Part shown: one piece after another, positions 43,391 through 52,783 of the stretch
Position numbering within the stretch: the stretch's first letter is position 1
Layout of the letters: every line of letters starts with the position of its first letter
The notes under the pieces: model-generated
The model's input: only the letters and a program-made list of their open reading frames with translations
Told to the model about the DNA's origin: nothing
Database searches by the model: none
Made by a program: the position numbers and the translations under genes
Assembly (NCBI RefSeq): GCF_900115305.1
Contig: NZ_FOVW01000005.1
Span: 62,001 to 126,000 of the forward strand
DNA: 64,000 bases
DNA from: Algoriphagus ornithinivorans
GTDB taxonomy: Bacteria > Bacteroidota > Bacteroidia > Cytophagales > Cyclobacteriaceae
Direction: 5' to 3'

Positions 43391-43987
43391 GTTAGAAAGC
43401 TAAAATCAGAAAGCTGAAAAGGGCAAGGTTTGATCTCTCGTAAAAGAAAAATAAAAAGTTTGGTCGTCACTGCGAGCGCAGCAGTCTTATAATCTCTCGC
43501 CAAGACGCAGCGGCGCGGCGATCTGATCTCCCGCAAAGAAGAGAAGTGGAAAAGTGTTTTTAAAAACTATGTTTCCTCTTTGGTGTGAAAATTTTCTAGA
43601 ACCAGAGTAGTTAAGAGTTATTGGTTATTGAGTTATTTTCCAACCAAGCTTTCTCCCAAAACTATCTGTGCTATTGTGAACCCTATGTGGTTAAAAAAAT
43701 AGCTCGCTGAGGCGCGGCGATGCAAAATTCATACCTCTCAAAATAAAATATGATGGTCCTTATAATTTTAGAAAGGCTAATCGCAGGTAGAAATTAATTA
43801 AGAATTAAACCTGACTTGTCTCTGCGATTTTTTCTGCGCTCTCTGTGTCTTTGCGGTAAAAAGAATTACTTAGCAAAAAAAGCCCATATATCCCACGTAA
43901 CAAATAAGTTAAAAGTCTCAATTTGTTTCTCCTAAGTGGTATTTTTTAAAATTTTCACCGCAGAGGCGCAAAAGACGCAGAGAAAAA
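43391..43987. other. Gene-free stretch with decayed repeats
   Basis: About 600 bases between mazG and the second GxxExxY gene. It contains CGTCACTGCGAGCGCAGCAGTC (43466-43487, an interspersed-repeat-like stretch) and GGCGCGGCGAT twice (43512-43522 and 43711-43721). The paired hairpin arms at 43829-43861 and 43957-43984 are listed separately. I see no gene. Confidence 0.55.
43829..43984. repeat. CGCAGAG-type inverted repeat 3' of GxxExxY copy 2
   Basis: The left arm around 43829-43861 (CTGCGCTCTCTGTGTCTTTG then CGGTAAAAA) pairs imperfectly with the right arm 43957-43984 (CACCGCAGAGGCGCAAAAG then ACGCAGAG). The right arm ends four bases from the stop codon of GxxExxY copy 2. It is similar in style and placement to the hairpins after copy 1 but different in sequence. 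Confidence 0.7.
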
Positions 43988-44365
43988 TTATAATTGATTG
44001 ACAACCCGCTTAATTCCATCAGTTAATCTAGAAACATTAAAATTTAAAAGTAAACCTAATTTTAAATTTGAAAGCCTTAGATAAGTCAATATTTGGGCAA
44101 GGTGGATAGGATTGAAATCTTCAATAGATTTTATTTCAACTACCACCCTTTCTTCAACGAGAAGATCGATTCTATATCCTGCATCAAGTTTTTTCTCCTT
44201 GTATACAACAGGCAATAACACCTGCTGTCTAAAATATAAGCCCTGAAATTCCAATTCGTATGCCAGGCAAGCTTCATAACTGCTTTCTAAAAGTCCAGGT
44301 CCCAGTTGTTTGTGGACATTGATTGCAGCGCCAATTATTTTGGAGGAAATTTCATTCTCAGTCAT
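43988..44365 (-). CDS. GxxExxY protein (PD-(D/E)XK-like), copy 2
   Basis: 125 residues, paralogous along its length to the protein at 38905-39282. The same G24-x-x-E27-x-x-Y30 motif (LGPGLLESSYE), D67 (GYRIDLLVE) and E77-I-K79 (VVVEIKS) are present. The two differ at many other sites, so the duplication is not recent. Its 3' end abuts an inverted repeat. Function unknown; nuclease-like by fold. Confidence 0.85.
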   Translation of the reverse strand: MTENEISSKIIGAAINVHKQLGPGLLESSYEACLAYELEFQGLYFRQQVLLPVVYKEKKLDAGYRIDLLVEERVVVEIKSIEDFNPIHLAQILTYLRLSNLKLGLLLNFNVSRLTDGIKRVVNQL

Positions 44366-44528
44366 ATTCTAAAAAATTTTAATCAATAAACTATAATTAA
44401 ATTATAAAGTCAACTAAACTCAAATAATTTAGCGGTCTTCTTTGCATTTTAAATGAAAAACGATCAAATCGCCTAAAAAGCCTCTACATCCCTCGAAAAT
44501 CAAAATTGAAAAATCTCAGATCTTATAA

Positions 44529-45653
44529 TTACTTCCGCGCCAACTCCCGAAAAACCTCCAAGTACTGCTCCGTCACATAATCCCAATTATATTTTTGAAT
44601 AAGGCCATCTTTTGCTGTTTTTCGAAGGGATTCCATTTTTTCTGGTTCTGACTCTGCCTTGGCTACTATTTGTTTAACCGATTCAGCATCCTTTTCAAAA
44701 TACCATCCATGCTTGCCATTCTGAAGCATTTCCTGATTGAAAGGAGTATTGAGAGCCAAAATTGCACAACCATATCCCAAAGCTTTTAGCATGGCCGGAT
44801 TAGTGCCTCCAAACTCATGCCCATGAAAGTATCCAAAGCAATGAGAGTACAAAGCCGCTAATTCATTGGGGTCGGTGACATAGCCTGTAAACAGCAAGCG
44901 AGGATCCTGAATGTTTTTCAGTTGAGAGGCCCATGCATCAGAAAAGGGCACATCCCCTACAATCACCAATTTTTTGGAGGAATCGGATTTCAAAAAACCT
45001 TCGATAATCAAATCAGCGTTATTGTCAGGAACCAACCTCCCTACAATCAAGAAATAAGTCCTTGATACCAGTTTCCATTTTTCCAAATAGCTTTCAGAAA
45101 CACTTTCTTTTGGATTGGCTCCATAAGCAATGACTTTGGAGTCTTTATTAAAAAGCTCCAGGTACACCCTTCTCATTTCATCTGAGTCATTAATGATTTG
45201 ATCATAAAATCGGGTAGCCATTTTTGAAGCCCAATAAAAATACTTGGAGCCAAAGCCTTTCCATTTGGGTCTTAACCATTCCAATCCATCCACATTAATA
45301 GCAGTGGGTTTTCTGAATACCTTGGAAATTATTCCAAAAGGACCGTTCCCTGAGTTTACTACCAAGATCACATCCACATCCGAAAAACAGGCATGGAGCA
45401 TGGAAAAAAAAGTATGAGTCAACTGAGTAAGACTTTTGGACTCAATGGCAGGAGTGTAAATACATTCTATACCATTCACAAATCGGGGCCTTTTTGAAAA
45501 TAGTGCACGGTGATTATATACCCGCACATGTACTCCTTTTTTTACCAAGCGCTCCCCAAGTTCCTTGATCATAGTATCATAGCCCCCGTAGACGTAGGGA
45601 TATCCTTTGGCACCCATAATGGCAACTTTCAATTTCAGTTCAGATGCTGCCAT
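44529..45653 (-). CDS. Glycosyltransferase, DUF1972/GT4 type
   Basis: 374 residues. The N-terminal DUF1972 region (VAIMGAKGYPYVYGGYDTMIKELGERL) and the C-terminal GT-B nucleotide-sugar site (YFLIVGRLVPDNNADLIIEGF, HGHEFGGTNPAMLKALGYGCAILAL with the E-x7-E-like site) indicate a retaining glycosyltransferase. It probably adds a sugar such as rhamnose or galactose to the repeat unit. It is the last gene of the leftward polysaccharide cluster and overlaps the previous glycosyltransferase gene by 19 bases. Confidence 0.86.
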   Translation of the reverse strand: MAASELKLKVAIMGAKGYPYVYGGYDTMIKELGERLVKKGVHVRVYNHRALFSKRPRFVNGIECIYTPAIESKSLTQLTHTFFSMLHACFSDVDVILVVNSGNGPFGIISKVFRKPTAINVDGLEWLRPKWKGFGSKYFYWASKMATRFYDQIINDSDEMRRVYLELFNKDSKVIAYGANPKESVSESYLEKWKLVSRTYFLIVGRLVPDNNADLIIEGFLKSDSSKKLVIVGDVPFSDAWASQLKNIQDPRLLFTGYVTDPNELAALYSHCFGYFHGHEFGGTNPAMLKALGYGCAILALNTPFNQEMLQNGKHGWYFEKDAESVKQIVAKAESEPEKMESLRKTAKDGLIQKYNWDYVTEQYLEVFRELARK

Positions 45654-46777
45654 ATGTGCTTTTTAATTTTCTCTTCGAATGATTCCAAGCTGAACTCTTC
45701 TAAAACCCGAACTCGGCCTGCTTTGCCCATTTCAAGCCTTAAATCCTCACTTTCTATCAACTGACTGATAGCTTCAACTCCTTTTTTTACATTTCCTACA
45801 GGGATCAAATATCCACTCTTCCCATCTTCTAACATCTCTGAGGCTCCACCTGACAGAGTTGCTACAACAGGCTTTCCTGCTGCCATCGCTTCTAAAATCA
45901 CCGTAGGAAAAGAATCTGGTAAAATGGAAGGTAAAACAAAAATATCCATAGCTGCCATTAGCTCCGGAATATCCTTCCGAAAGCCCAGATAGCTCACTTT
46001 AGACTCCAAATGATTACTTCTTATCTCTTCGTGAATTTCTTCCAATATTGGTTCATAACCGGGATAAGGATCTCCAACTAACAAAAAATGGGTTTCTGGA
46101 TATTGCTGAGAAAGCTGCTTCGCCATTTCTAGAAAAAACAATTGCCCTTTGCCAGGATTAATGCGACCCACCATTCCTATGCAGATTTTCTTTTCTGATA
46201 CCCCTATTCTCTTTTTAGCCTGATCCACTTTTTCCAAAAATGCCTGATAAGGAATGCCGTTATGAATTACCTGCACTTTTGATATTCGAAGTAATTTTTG
46301 CCAATGGGCGGCAACTGCTTCTGAAACAGCTATTGGCCGAGGAGTGCCTTTGTCCAGAAGGCTGCTCAGCAATTTGACCAATGGCTTGGGGCCTGGTATA
46401 ATCTCGTGGATGTGCCAGGTGTGTGGAATGTTTTTCCTTCGGGAAAAAATTGAGCCTATAATTACCGCCAAGGTATTGGAATAAACCAATTCAAATTGAA
46501 ATTTCTCATGGAGACTTGAAAGGAAGCGATAAGCCTTAAGATTTTTATTGGCTCTATTAATTAAGCCTAATGGGCTGACATATTTTCTTCTCAGAATTCC
46601 GAGATTGAAAATATAAACAGGAATCCCCAATTCGCTCAAATAGCTTTCAAGTGGTCCTTTATGAGGTAGAACGACAACAGGGTTAATACTGGTTTTTTGA
46701 AGTGCCTTGATGGCCTCTAGAAAAATTCTGGAAGAACCGTATAAATCCGCTGAACTTGTTAGAAAAAGGATATTCAA
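45635..46777 (-). CDS. Glycosyltransferase family 4
   Basis: 380 residues, GT-B fold. The N-terminus NILFLTSSADLYGSSRIFLEA is the acceptor domain and the donor domain has IGMVGRINPGKGQLFFLEMAK and the E-x7-E site in PDSFPTVILEAMAAGKPVVA. The start is TTG at 46775-46777, as no ATG gives this N-terminus. A 157-base gap separates it from the next gene upstream. It overlaps the downstream gene by 19 bases. Confidence 0.88.
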   Translation of the reverse strand: MNILFLTSSADLYGSSRIFLEAIKALQKTSINPVVVLPHKGPLESYLSELGIPVYIFNLGILRRKYVSPLGLINRANKNLKAYRFLSSLHEKFQFELVYSNTLAVIIGSIFSRRKNIPHTWHIHEIIPGPKPLVKLLSSLLDKGTPRPIAVSEAVAAHWQKLLRISKVQVIHNGIPYQAFLEKVDQAKKRIGVSEKKICIGMVGRINPGKGQLFFLEMAKQLSQQYPETHFLLVGDPYPGYEPILEEIHEEIRSNHLESKVSYLGFRKDIPELMAAMDIFVLPSILPDSFPTVILEAMAAGKPVVATLSGGASEMLEDGKSGYLIPVGNVKKGVEAISQLIESEDLRLEMGKAGRVRVLEEFSLESFEEKIKKHIWQHLN

Positions 46778-46934
46778 AACCTTGCTGATTCCTGAACTTT
46801 GAGGAGAAAATAATTCTTCAAAACAATGGTGTGACGATTAAACCAAAGAAGAATTGGGTCTAAAAGTACGATAAAACTGATTTATTTTGAACCTGTGCAA
46901 ACAATTTGGATGATTAAGTAGAAAAGGAGTCTTT

Positions 46935-48065
46935 CTACTCAACCAAACTCCTTTCTAGAATTTTCTTTTGGAAGGCCTCTATGAATTTTTGAGCAGAGAA
47001 TTCCTGAGATCTGATTTTCCCTTTAGCCTTCATATTTTCACAAAGCTCCTTTTCCTGATCCAGATGAATCATTTTTTCCAGCAAGTCCTCCTGATTTCCG
47101 GTTTGAAAAGAAAGGCCCGCCCCTCCTGCCACTTCCAATAAGGCTTCCTGATCCGAGTGAATCACCGGTAGGCCAAAGCCCATGGCTTCAGGGATTGGAA
47201 TACCAAAACCTTCATTTTCTGATGGAAAAACATAAGCAAAGGCATTTTCATACAATGCCTTAATTTCCCCATCTGTCAGGTATCCCGGAAGAAGAATTTT
47301 TTCCTTCATTCCCAATTCTTCAATCAAGCGCTCCACTAATGGTAAATCATTCATTTGGGCACTCTGTCCCGGGCCTCCAACCAAAACCATCTTTTTGTCC
47401 GAACCGGTAATTCGTACAAAATCCGCAAAAGCTTTCACTAACAGAGGCAGTTGCTTTCGTTTATCAAAAGTGCCAATATGTAAAAAATAGGAGCTTTTCG
47501 TCAGCAGTAATTTTTTAATAATTGATTGGTCACTAGCCGCCTTCAGACTCTTGGGGCTTTGATAGATCACTGATATCGGCCAGTTTTTACCTAAATGCTT
47601 TTCAATAGAGGTTCTGGAATATTCAGTAGTTGTGATGATTTCGGTTTTTTCTCTCAGTCCTTTTTTTATCAAGCTCAAAAAGTACTTTCTCCACCATCTC
47701 GGGTAATTCTGTGGCATTTGCCAAAAAAACGCATCATGGATGACTGTTAGCCTTCTACAGGGAAGAGATGCTGCCGGCGAGACAAAATCCGCGCAAATCA
47801 GAACATCCGGCTGGTGCTTTTTGACCAAATCAGGGAGCTGAAACTCCTTCCATCTCAGGTAATCCAGGTGATAGTTGAGTCTTTGAATTTTGGTTTGCGG
47901 ACCCTTGAAACTTTGATCCTTCACCTGTTCATCCGGCTCATGGGTAAAGATCCATTCTATCTCCTTATGGGGATATTTTCGGGCCGCTTTTGCCAATTCC
48001 ATCATGTATGTTTTAATACCTGTGGTGGCTACGTTGAGATATTGAAGGTCAAGTAAAACTTTCAA
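46935..48065 (-). CDS. Glycosyltransferase family 4 (mannosyltransferase-like)
   Basis: 376 residues, GT-B fold. Donor-site motifs are YFLHIGTFDKRKQLPLLVKAF and ENEGFGIPIPEAMGFGLPVIHS, as in WbdA/MtfB-like mannosyltransferases. The start is TTG (48063-48065) giving KVLLDLQYLNVATTGIKTY. It follows the polymerase gene by 21 bases. The sugar specificity is not readable. Confidence 0.88.
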   Translation of the reverse strand: MKVLLDLQYLNVATTGIKTYMMELAKAARKYPHKEIEWIFTHEPDEQVKDQSFKGPQTKIQRLNYHLDYLRWKEFQLPDLVKKHQPDVLICADFVSPAASLPCRRLTVIHDAFFWQMPQNYPRWWRKYFLSLIKKGLREKTEIITTTEYSRTSIEKHLGKNWPISVIYQSPKSLKAASDQSIIKKLLLTKSSYFLHIGTFDKRKQLPLLVKAFADFVRITGSDKKMVLVGGPGQSAQMNDLPLVERLIEELGMKEKILLPGYLTDGEIKALYENAFAYVFPSENEGFGIPIPEAMGFGLPVIHSDQEALLEVAGGAGLSFQTGNQEDLLEKMIHLDQEKELCENMKAKGKIRSQEFSAQKFIEAFQKKILERSLVE

Positions 48066-48086
48066 ACTAATGCGTTTTTCTCAAAG

Positions 48087-49466
48087 TTAATGGATTCTTC
48101 CATACTCCCTCACGGAATATCCAATCATCCACCAGCTGAGCCAAGCGACATAGGTATACATTTCTGCATTTGCTGTGAAAAGAGGTAATAACAATCCAAC
48201 TTTGGTTGCAGCCCCAACAAATGCGATTCTTGCTGTCGAGGTTTGCTCTGTTTGGTAAAAAACTCTCAGGCTAATCACAATTCCGCTCGCAAGAATTAAA
48301 ATATAAAGTAACATTCCCAGCCAGCCGAACTGAACTCCATATATCAGAAATTGATTTTCTCCGCCAACCCTCAAATCTTCACTGACGCTTCCCGCATTCC
48401 CACTCATCGCTAAACCTATTCCCAATGGGTTGGCTATCATCGAATCCAAGGCCAGAAGCCATTCAACCACGTGTCCTATGCTGGATGTATTTTCAAAAGT
48501 CAGAGTGTCCAGTACAAAGAAGTAAAAGTCTTCTGAGGCGAAAAAGACCACGTAAATTGCAAATGCAACTAGAGCCAAAAATCCAGCTCCAATTAATTTG
48601 TAAAGCTTAAATACCAAGGCAATGAAAAAAATCATTACAAAAAAGGCGGCAAATGCAGCTCTGGAGGCAGAGAACACCAAGCTTCCCAGAGAACAGGCCA
48701 TGACCAATAAGTAAAGCCAGTTGTATTCTCTTCTGCTGGTCAGAAACCAAATCAGTCCTGCAGCAAACCCCATCAAAACAGAGCTCGCCATTTCCAAAGG
48801 ATCAGAGAAAAAGCTCGCCAGGCGCTTCATGGCATTGGTGGTTTCAAAAGTCCAAGTCAACCCGTAATTCCCTGTTGGCTCAATGTCGTTGATGTATAAA
48901 TTAAAAAGGGCATAACCGGTGAACTGCTGTAGATGGGCATTCAATAAAAAATACTCTACTAAATTGACCAAGAAGGCCCCAATAGCCACGAAAAAGATAA
49001 TTTTGAAAATGCGCCCTATTTCCCAATCCTGTAAAGAGCTGTTTCTTCCCAGAAAATAAATCAATCCAGGAATCAACATACTTTTAAAATACAAAGCCTT
49101 GTTTAAAAAGGAAGCTTCTCCTATGGGTAACAAAAGGTAGATAAAAGCCAAAGCCAAAAAGGCCAGAAAAAACCAATCTGTGGCAACCAATCGAAAGGGA
49201 TATGAGCCAATTTTCTTATTATACAGAAGAAATACTGCTAAGGCTATAAGAATAATGAGCTCCTTCAAGATTTGAAAAAATCCCACAACAGCCGAAGATT
49301 CTGTAGCTAAATAAACTACGCTAAGACTAGTGATATAAATAGGAAGAAAAGCGGCTAAGAAATAAATAAAATAGCTCCACTTACCTTGAAAAATCATTTT
49401 TTCCAAAGTCCAAAGAAAGCCTGCGCTGACAGCCAAAGCGATGAGTAGAAATACGATTAAGGCCAT
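48087..49466 (-). CDS. O-antigen ligase/polymerase-like membrane protein (Wzy-like)
   Basis: 459 residues with about eleven or twelve predicted membrane helices. The periplasmic loop (about residues 305-375: DTLTFENTSSIGHVVEWLLALDS, NPLGIGLAMSGNAG, GGENQFLIYGVQFGWLG) is where the Wzy/WaaL family has its catalytic loop. It probably polymerises the exported repeat units on the outer face of the inner membrane. It overlaps the GT2 gene by ten bases. Confidence 0.8.
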   Translation of the reverse strand: MALIVFLLIALAVSAGFLWTLEKMIFQGKWSYFIYFLAAFLPIYITSLSVVYLATESSAVVGFFQILKELIILIALAVFLLYNKKIGSYPFRLVATDWFFLAFLALAFIYLLLPIGEASFLNKALYFKSMLIPGLIYFLGRNSSLQDWEIGRIFKIIFFVAIGAFLVNLVEYFLLNAHLQQFTGYALFNLYINDIEPTGNYGLTWTFETTNAMKRLASFFSDPLEMASSVLMGFAAGLIWFLTSRREYNWLYLLVMACSLGSLVFSASRAAFAAFFVMIFFIALVFKLYKLIGAGFLALVAFAIYVVFFASEDFYFFVLDTLTFENTSSIGHVVEWLLALDSMIANPLGIGLAMSGNAGSVSEDLRVGGENQFLIYGVQFGWLGMLLYILILASGIVISLRVFYQTEQTSTARIAFVGAATKVGLLLPLFTANAEMYTYVAWLSWWMIGYSVREYGRIH

Positions 49467-50428
49467 TGGGGTGCTGGACTAAGTGGTGTTGAAAACCCAT
49501 CTCTAATGCCTTTGGCCACTGCTCTGAGCTTTCGAAAACGTCCCCTAAGCAGAAAATAGACCATCCATAAAGTAAACCTACATATATGATAGGCGAACCC
49601 TCCAAGGTTTCTCATATAAGCCTCTAAAGGTTTGAAACCCTTGGAGTGTTCATCTTGAGCTAATCCTCTCAACAGGAAAAATTGATTACGCACGTGGAAA
49701 TAGAATACCCGCGCATTGAGGGTTCCTTCTGAGTGTTTCTTTTTAGAAGAAGCCCCAGCTTCGTGGTAAATTTTTGCATCTGGAACGAGACCGATTTCAA
49801 AACCTTCCTTTCTGATTCTCAAAGACCATTCTACATCCTCAAAATAGGCGAAATATTGCTCGTTCAATAAGCCTGCTGCTAAAACAGCCTCTCTAGAAAT
49901 CAGCATGCAACATCCAGTTGCCCAATCTAAATTAGAACTGGTAACTCTATATTTTTTTAAATTTTTTCTGTCTCCTAGCGTTTTTGCCCGACCCAGTCCT
50001 TCAATCCATTTTCCGCCTGCAGACCATATTTTTTCTCTATCATCCAAAAAACAGATCATGGGTTGCACGACTCCCAATGAAGCTTTTTGCTGGATTTCAA
50101 GCACCATTTTTCCCAAAAAATCAGGCTCTACCAGCGTGTCATTATTGAGTAATAATAAATGGGAAAAACCCATTTCCAATGCCTTTCTGATTCCAACATT
50201 GTTACCTCCTGAAAAGCCTAGGTTTTCCTCATTTTCAATTAATAAAATATCTGGAAATTCATTTTTCAGGACTAGTCCTTCAGGCTTTTGGGAATCATTG
50301 TCTACCAGAATAATTTTAAAATCCGGGAAGTCTAATTTCAGTAATGAATCCAGACAATTCCGGGTAAAATCTAACCCATTCCAATTGACTAGGATAATAG
50401 CAACAGATGGATCAGGAGTAAAAACCAT
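49457..50428 (-). CDS. Glycosyltransferase family 2 (WbbL-like)
   Basis: 323 residues, GT-A fold. VAIILVNWNGLDFTRNCLDSLLKL opens the domain, LLLNNDTLVEPDFL holds the DxD-like metal site, and YFAYFEDVEWSLRIRKEGFEI carries the catalytic ED motif. A hydrophobic C-terminal segment (FTLWMVYFLLRGRF) suggests membrane association. Family members transfer rhamnose in many clusters. It overlaps both neighbours, the flippase by 17 bases and the polymerase by 10. Confidence 0.88.
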   Translation of the reverse strand: MVFTPDPSVAIILVNWNGLDFTRNCLDSLLKLDFPDFKIILVDNDSQKPEGLVLKNEFPDILLIENEENLGFSGGNNVGIRKALEMGFSHLLLLNNDTLVEPDFLGKMVLEIQQKASLGVVQPMICFLDDREKIWSAGGKWIEGLGRAKTLGDRKNLKKYRVTSSNLDWATGCCMLISREAVLAAGLLNEQYFAYFEDVEWSLRIRKEGFEIGLVPDAKIYHEAGASSKKKHSEGTLNARVFYFHVRNQFFLLRGLAQDEHSKGFKPLEAYMRNLGGFAYHICRFTLWMVYFLLRGRFRKLRAVAKGIRDGFSTPLSPAPQWP

Positions 50429-51701
50429 GAACGAGATTTTTTTCGTGGCGGTATAGCAAAACCAGACAAATCAAAAACACGATGATTTCGGTGGAAATAA
50501 TCCCGAAACATAAACCTATTCCTCCAAAATAATAGGTTAAAATAGCGGATACAATAATCATATACACGCACATCATCCAGCTAGCCTTGAAGAGTAATTC
50601 TTTCAAGTCTGCAACCAACAGAAGCGTTACATTTCCCACATTTAAGCAGGCTAAAAATGGAACCACCGCTAATATTTTCAGATACATTACTGACTCTTGC
50701 AAATCACTTCGTGAAAGAACCTGAATGATCCAAGGCGCAGCAAAATGGGTTCCTGCGGATATAAATATTCCAGCCAGTAAAACTCGGAGATATACATTTT
50801 TGAGGAACTTGTAAAATCGAACAGGGTCGGCTTGATATAGTTTGGAGGCATTGGGAAAAATAGCCTGAATAATCAAGGCAGGGAATAATCGTAGGACCAT
50901 TACAACACGCTCGGCCAAACTATACATCCCCAATGTTTCTGCCACAGAGAAAAAGCTCAAAATGATTAGCCCTCCGTTGATTGAAATATGACTGGCTAGG
51001 TTGGAAAAAAACAATAATAAATTATCCTTCAAGCTTCTGACTATTGCAGATAATTCGGGTTGGTAAAATTTGATGCCCATAAAAGCATGGATATAAAACA
51101 AGAGCATCAAATTGATACAAAGCCCAAAAAAGCCTAACATAAAATTGACCCATTGGCTTTGCTCTGGACTGTGGATAAACAAGACTATCCCCATTAAAAA
51201 TAGGAGCTTTGAAAATATGTTGGCGATAGAGACCAACTTCATCTTTTCCATTCCCTGAAAAAACCAAAGGGGCAGGGTGGCTTCGGAAAATAAAAGCAAG
51301 GAGGAGAAAACCAGAATGAGTTGATATTCCTGAAAAAGGTTGAATCCAAATGCACCTACAAGTATCAGAATTGTAGCTATGGCTGCCAAAATGATTTTGC
51401 CTGAAAAAACGTTGGAAACCAGATGCGATAAAGATTCCTTATCCTGTTGACTGACTGCCACTTCTCTAGGTGCGCTTAGGTTGTAACCAAAACCGACTAG
51501 AATATTGAGCAAGATGATTACTGAAAGCGCCAAATTGACCAGTCCAAATTGGTCTACCCCTATGCTTTGAATCAGCAAGGGCATGGAAATAATGGAAATC
51601 AGCACATTGGAAGACTGAATAATGCCCAAGAAGAGAAAGTTCTGAATGGACTTATTGCGAATGAAATTGCTGAGCGGAAGTAATGTGAGTTTTTCAAACA
51701 T
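50412..51701 (-). CDS. Polysaccharide flippase (Wzx-like, MOP superfamily)
   Basis: 429 residues with about twelve predicted membrane helices, fitting oligosaccharide flippases. The N-terminal SNVLISIISMPLLIQSIGVDQFGLVNLALS is typical. It would flip lipid-linked repeat units across the inner membrane before polymerisation. It lies 12 bases after the Wzz gene. Confidence 0.85.
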   Translation of the reverse strand: MFEKLTLLPLSNFIRNKSIQNFLFLGIIQSSNVLISIISMPLLIQSIGVDQFGLVNLALSVIILLNILVGFGYNLSAPREVAVSQQDKESLSHLVSNVFSGKIILAAIATILILVGAFGFNLFQEYQLILVFSSLLLFSEATLPLWFFQGMEKMKLVSIANIFSKLLFLMGIVLFIHSPEQSQWVNFMLGFFGLCINLMLLFYIHAFMGIKFYQPELSAIVRSLKDNLLLFFSNLASHISINGGLIILSFFSVAETLGMYSLAERVVMVLRLFPALIIQAIFPNASKLYQADPVRFYKFLKNVYLRVLLAGIFISAGTHFAAPWIIQVLSRSDLQESVMYLKILAVVPFLACLNVGNVTLLLVADLKELLFKASWMMCVYMIIVSAILTYYFGGIGLCFGIISTEIIVFLICLVLLYRHEKNLVHGFYS

Positions 51702-51713
51702 GGCAGCTTTATT

Positions 51714-52781
51714 TTAGCTTTCCTGCACATGTTTTTGGTACAGTCTGTTGAAATACAAGCCAAAAAGCACCAGCAAACCTATAATAACTGCGCCCAAAAC
51801 AATCCCTTTAACCAAGCGGATTTCAGTTCTTTTTAAAGGATACCTTGGGGAGTCGATAATCTGTATCAGCGGGGAATTGTTTCTGTGATTAACCCGGGCT
51901 ATTTCCAGATTTTTCACTATCTCTTGATAAACAGCCCCCGAGGCCTGTACATCAATTTGTCTTTTGCGGCTTTCAATGGTAGCTGTGGAAAGTAAAGGGT
52001 TGGCATTGGGAACTCTATCCTGCGCACTGGCATATGCTCCTATGCTCTCATCCAAAATTGCCCGAACAGAGTCAGCCTGAGATTGGAGAATAGCCAAATT
52101 CTCCCCTGTCTTTTTTGTCTTGGTTTCGTAATAGAAAGTGTTGACTTTATTGACCAAGGTCTCATTGAAAACCTTAGCAAAAGCCTCATCCTTGGAAGAA
52201 ATACTAACCTGTATGATGCTCAGCTTTCGATCAGGCTTGGAAACAGCCAGCTGCTTTTCTCTGATCAATTTGGCAACTTCTTTTACCACGGAGTCCTGGG
52301 CCACGCTAAACTCCTCTCTTGGGATAGAAAAGTCCATAGACGGAATATCTACTTTTGAAGACCATTTTTCATCTAGCTCTTCAAAAGTAACAAAGCGATC
52401 GATCAATAGCTCTTCCTCAGAAAATGGGCTTAGCAAGGTTTCTCCCAGCATCCTATCGGACTTGTACAACTCCATGATATTGTCCCCTTGGAATAGACCG
52501 CTAGTACTTCCCAAAGAACCTAAATTAACACCTACGAGAGAAGCGAGTCCGGACATTTGACTCAGGCTGCCTGTATCTCCTTCTTCCAATACAAAGGAGG
52601 TTTCAGCATGAAATACGGGTTTCTTAAAAATTGAAACCAAAGCACCTAAGACCATACCTATTAGTCCGGCAAGCAATAATGTCTTCCATTGGGATAAAAA
52701 ATATCGAAACCAATCTCTCAGGTTCTGAATGACTTCTTTCAAAGTGAACTGGTTATCAGAAAAATGCTTGTTTTCAGCCAT
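51714..52781 (-). CDS. Wzz/chain-length determinant protein
   Basis: 355 residues. Two membrane helices (about 35-55, LLLAGLIGMVLGALVSIF; about 325-345, GIVLGAVIIGLLVLFGLYF) enclose a periplasmic alpha/beta domain with a coiled-coil (NLAILQSQADSVRAIL). DSPRYPLKRTEIRLVKG before the second helix is the conserved proline-rich segment. It sets chain length or bridges to the export channel. No tyrosine kinase domain is fused. It lies two bases after the Wza-like gene. Confidence 0.9.
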   Translation of the reverse strand: MAENKHFSDNQFTLKEVIQNLRDWFRYFLSQWKTLLLAGLIGMVLGALVSIFKKPVFHAETSFVLEEGDTGSLSQMSGLASLVGVNLGSLGSTSGLFQGDNIMELYKSDRMLGETLLSPFSEEELLIDRFVTFEELDEKWSSKVDIPSMDFSIPREEFSVAQDSVVKEVAKLIREKQLAVSKPDRKLSIIQVSISSKDEAFAKVFNETLVNKVNTFYYETKTKKTGENLAILQSQADSVRAILDESIGAYASAQDRVPNANPLLSTATIESRKRQIDVQASGAVYQEIVKNLEIARVNHRNNSPLIQIIDSPRYPLKRTEIRLVKGIVLGAVIIGLLVLFGLYFNRLYQKHVQES

Positions 52782-52783
52782 AA

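Noticed and set aside
19497..44365. Genomic island or prophage across the repeat-rich middle
   Set aside because: No integrase, phage structural gene, tRNA border or sharp composition change was seen; housekeeping genes are interspersed.
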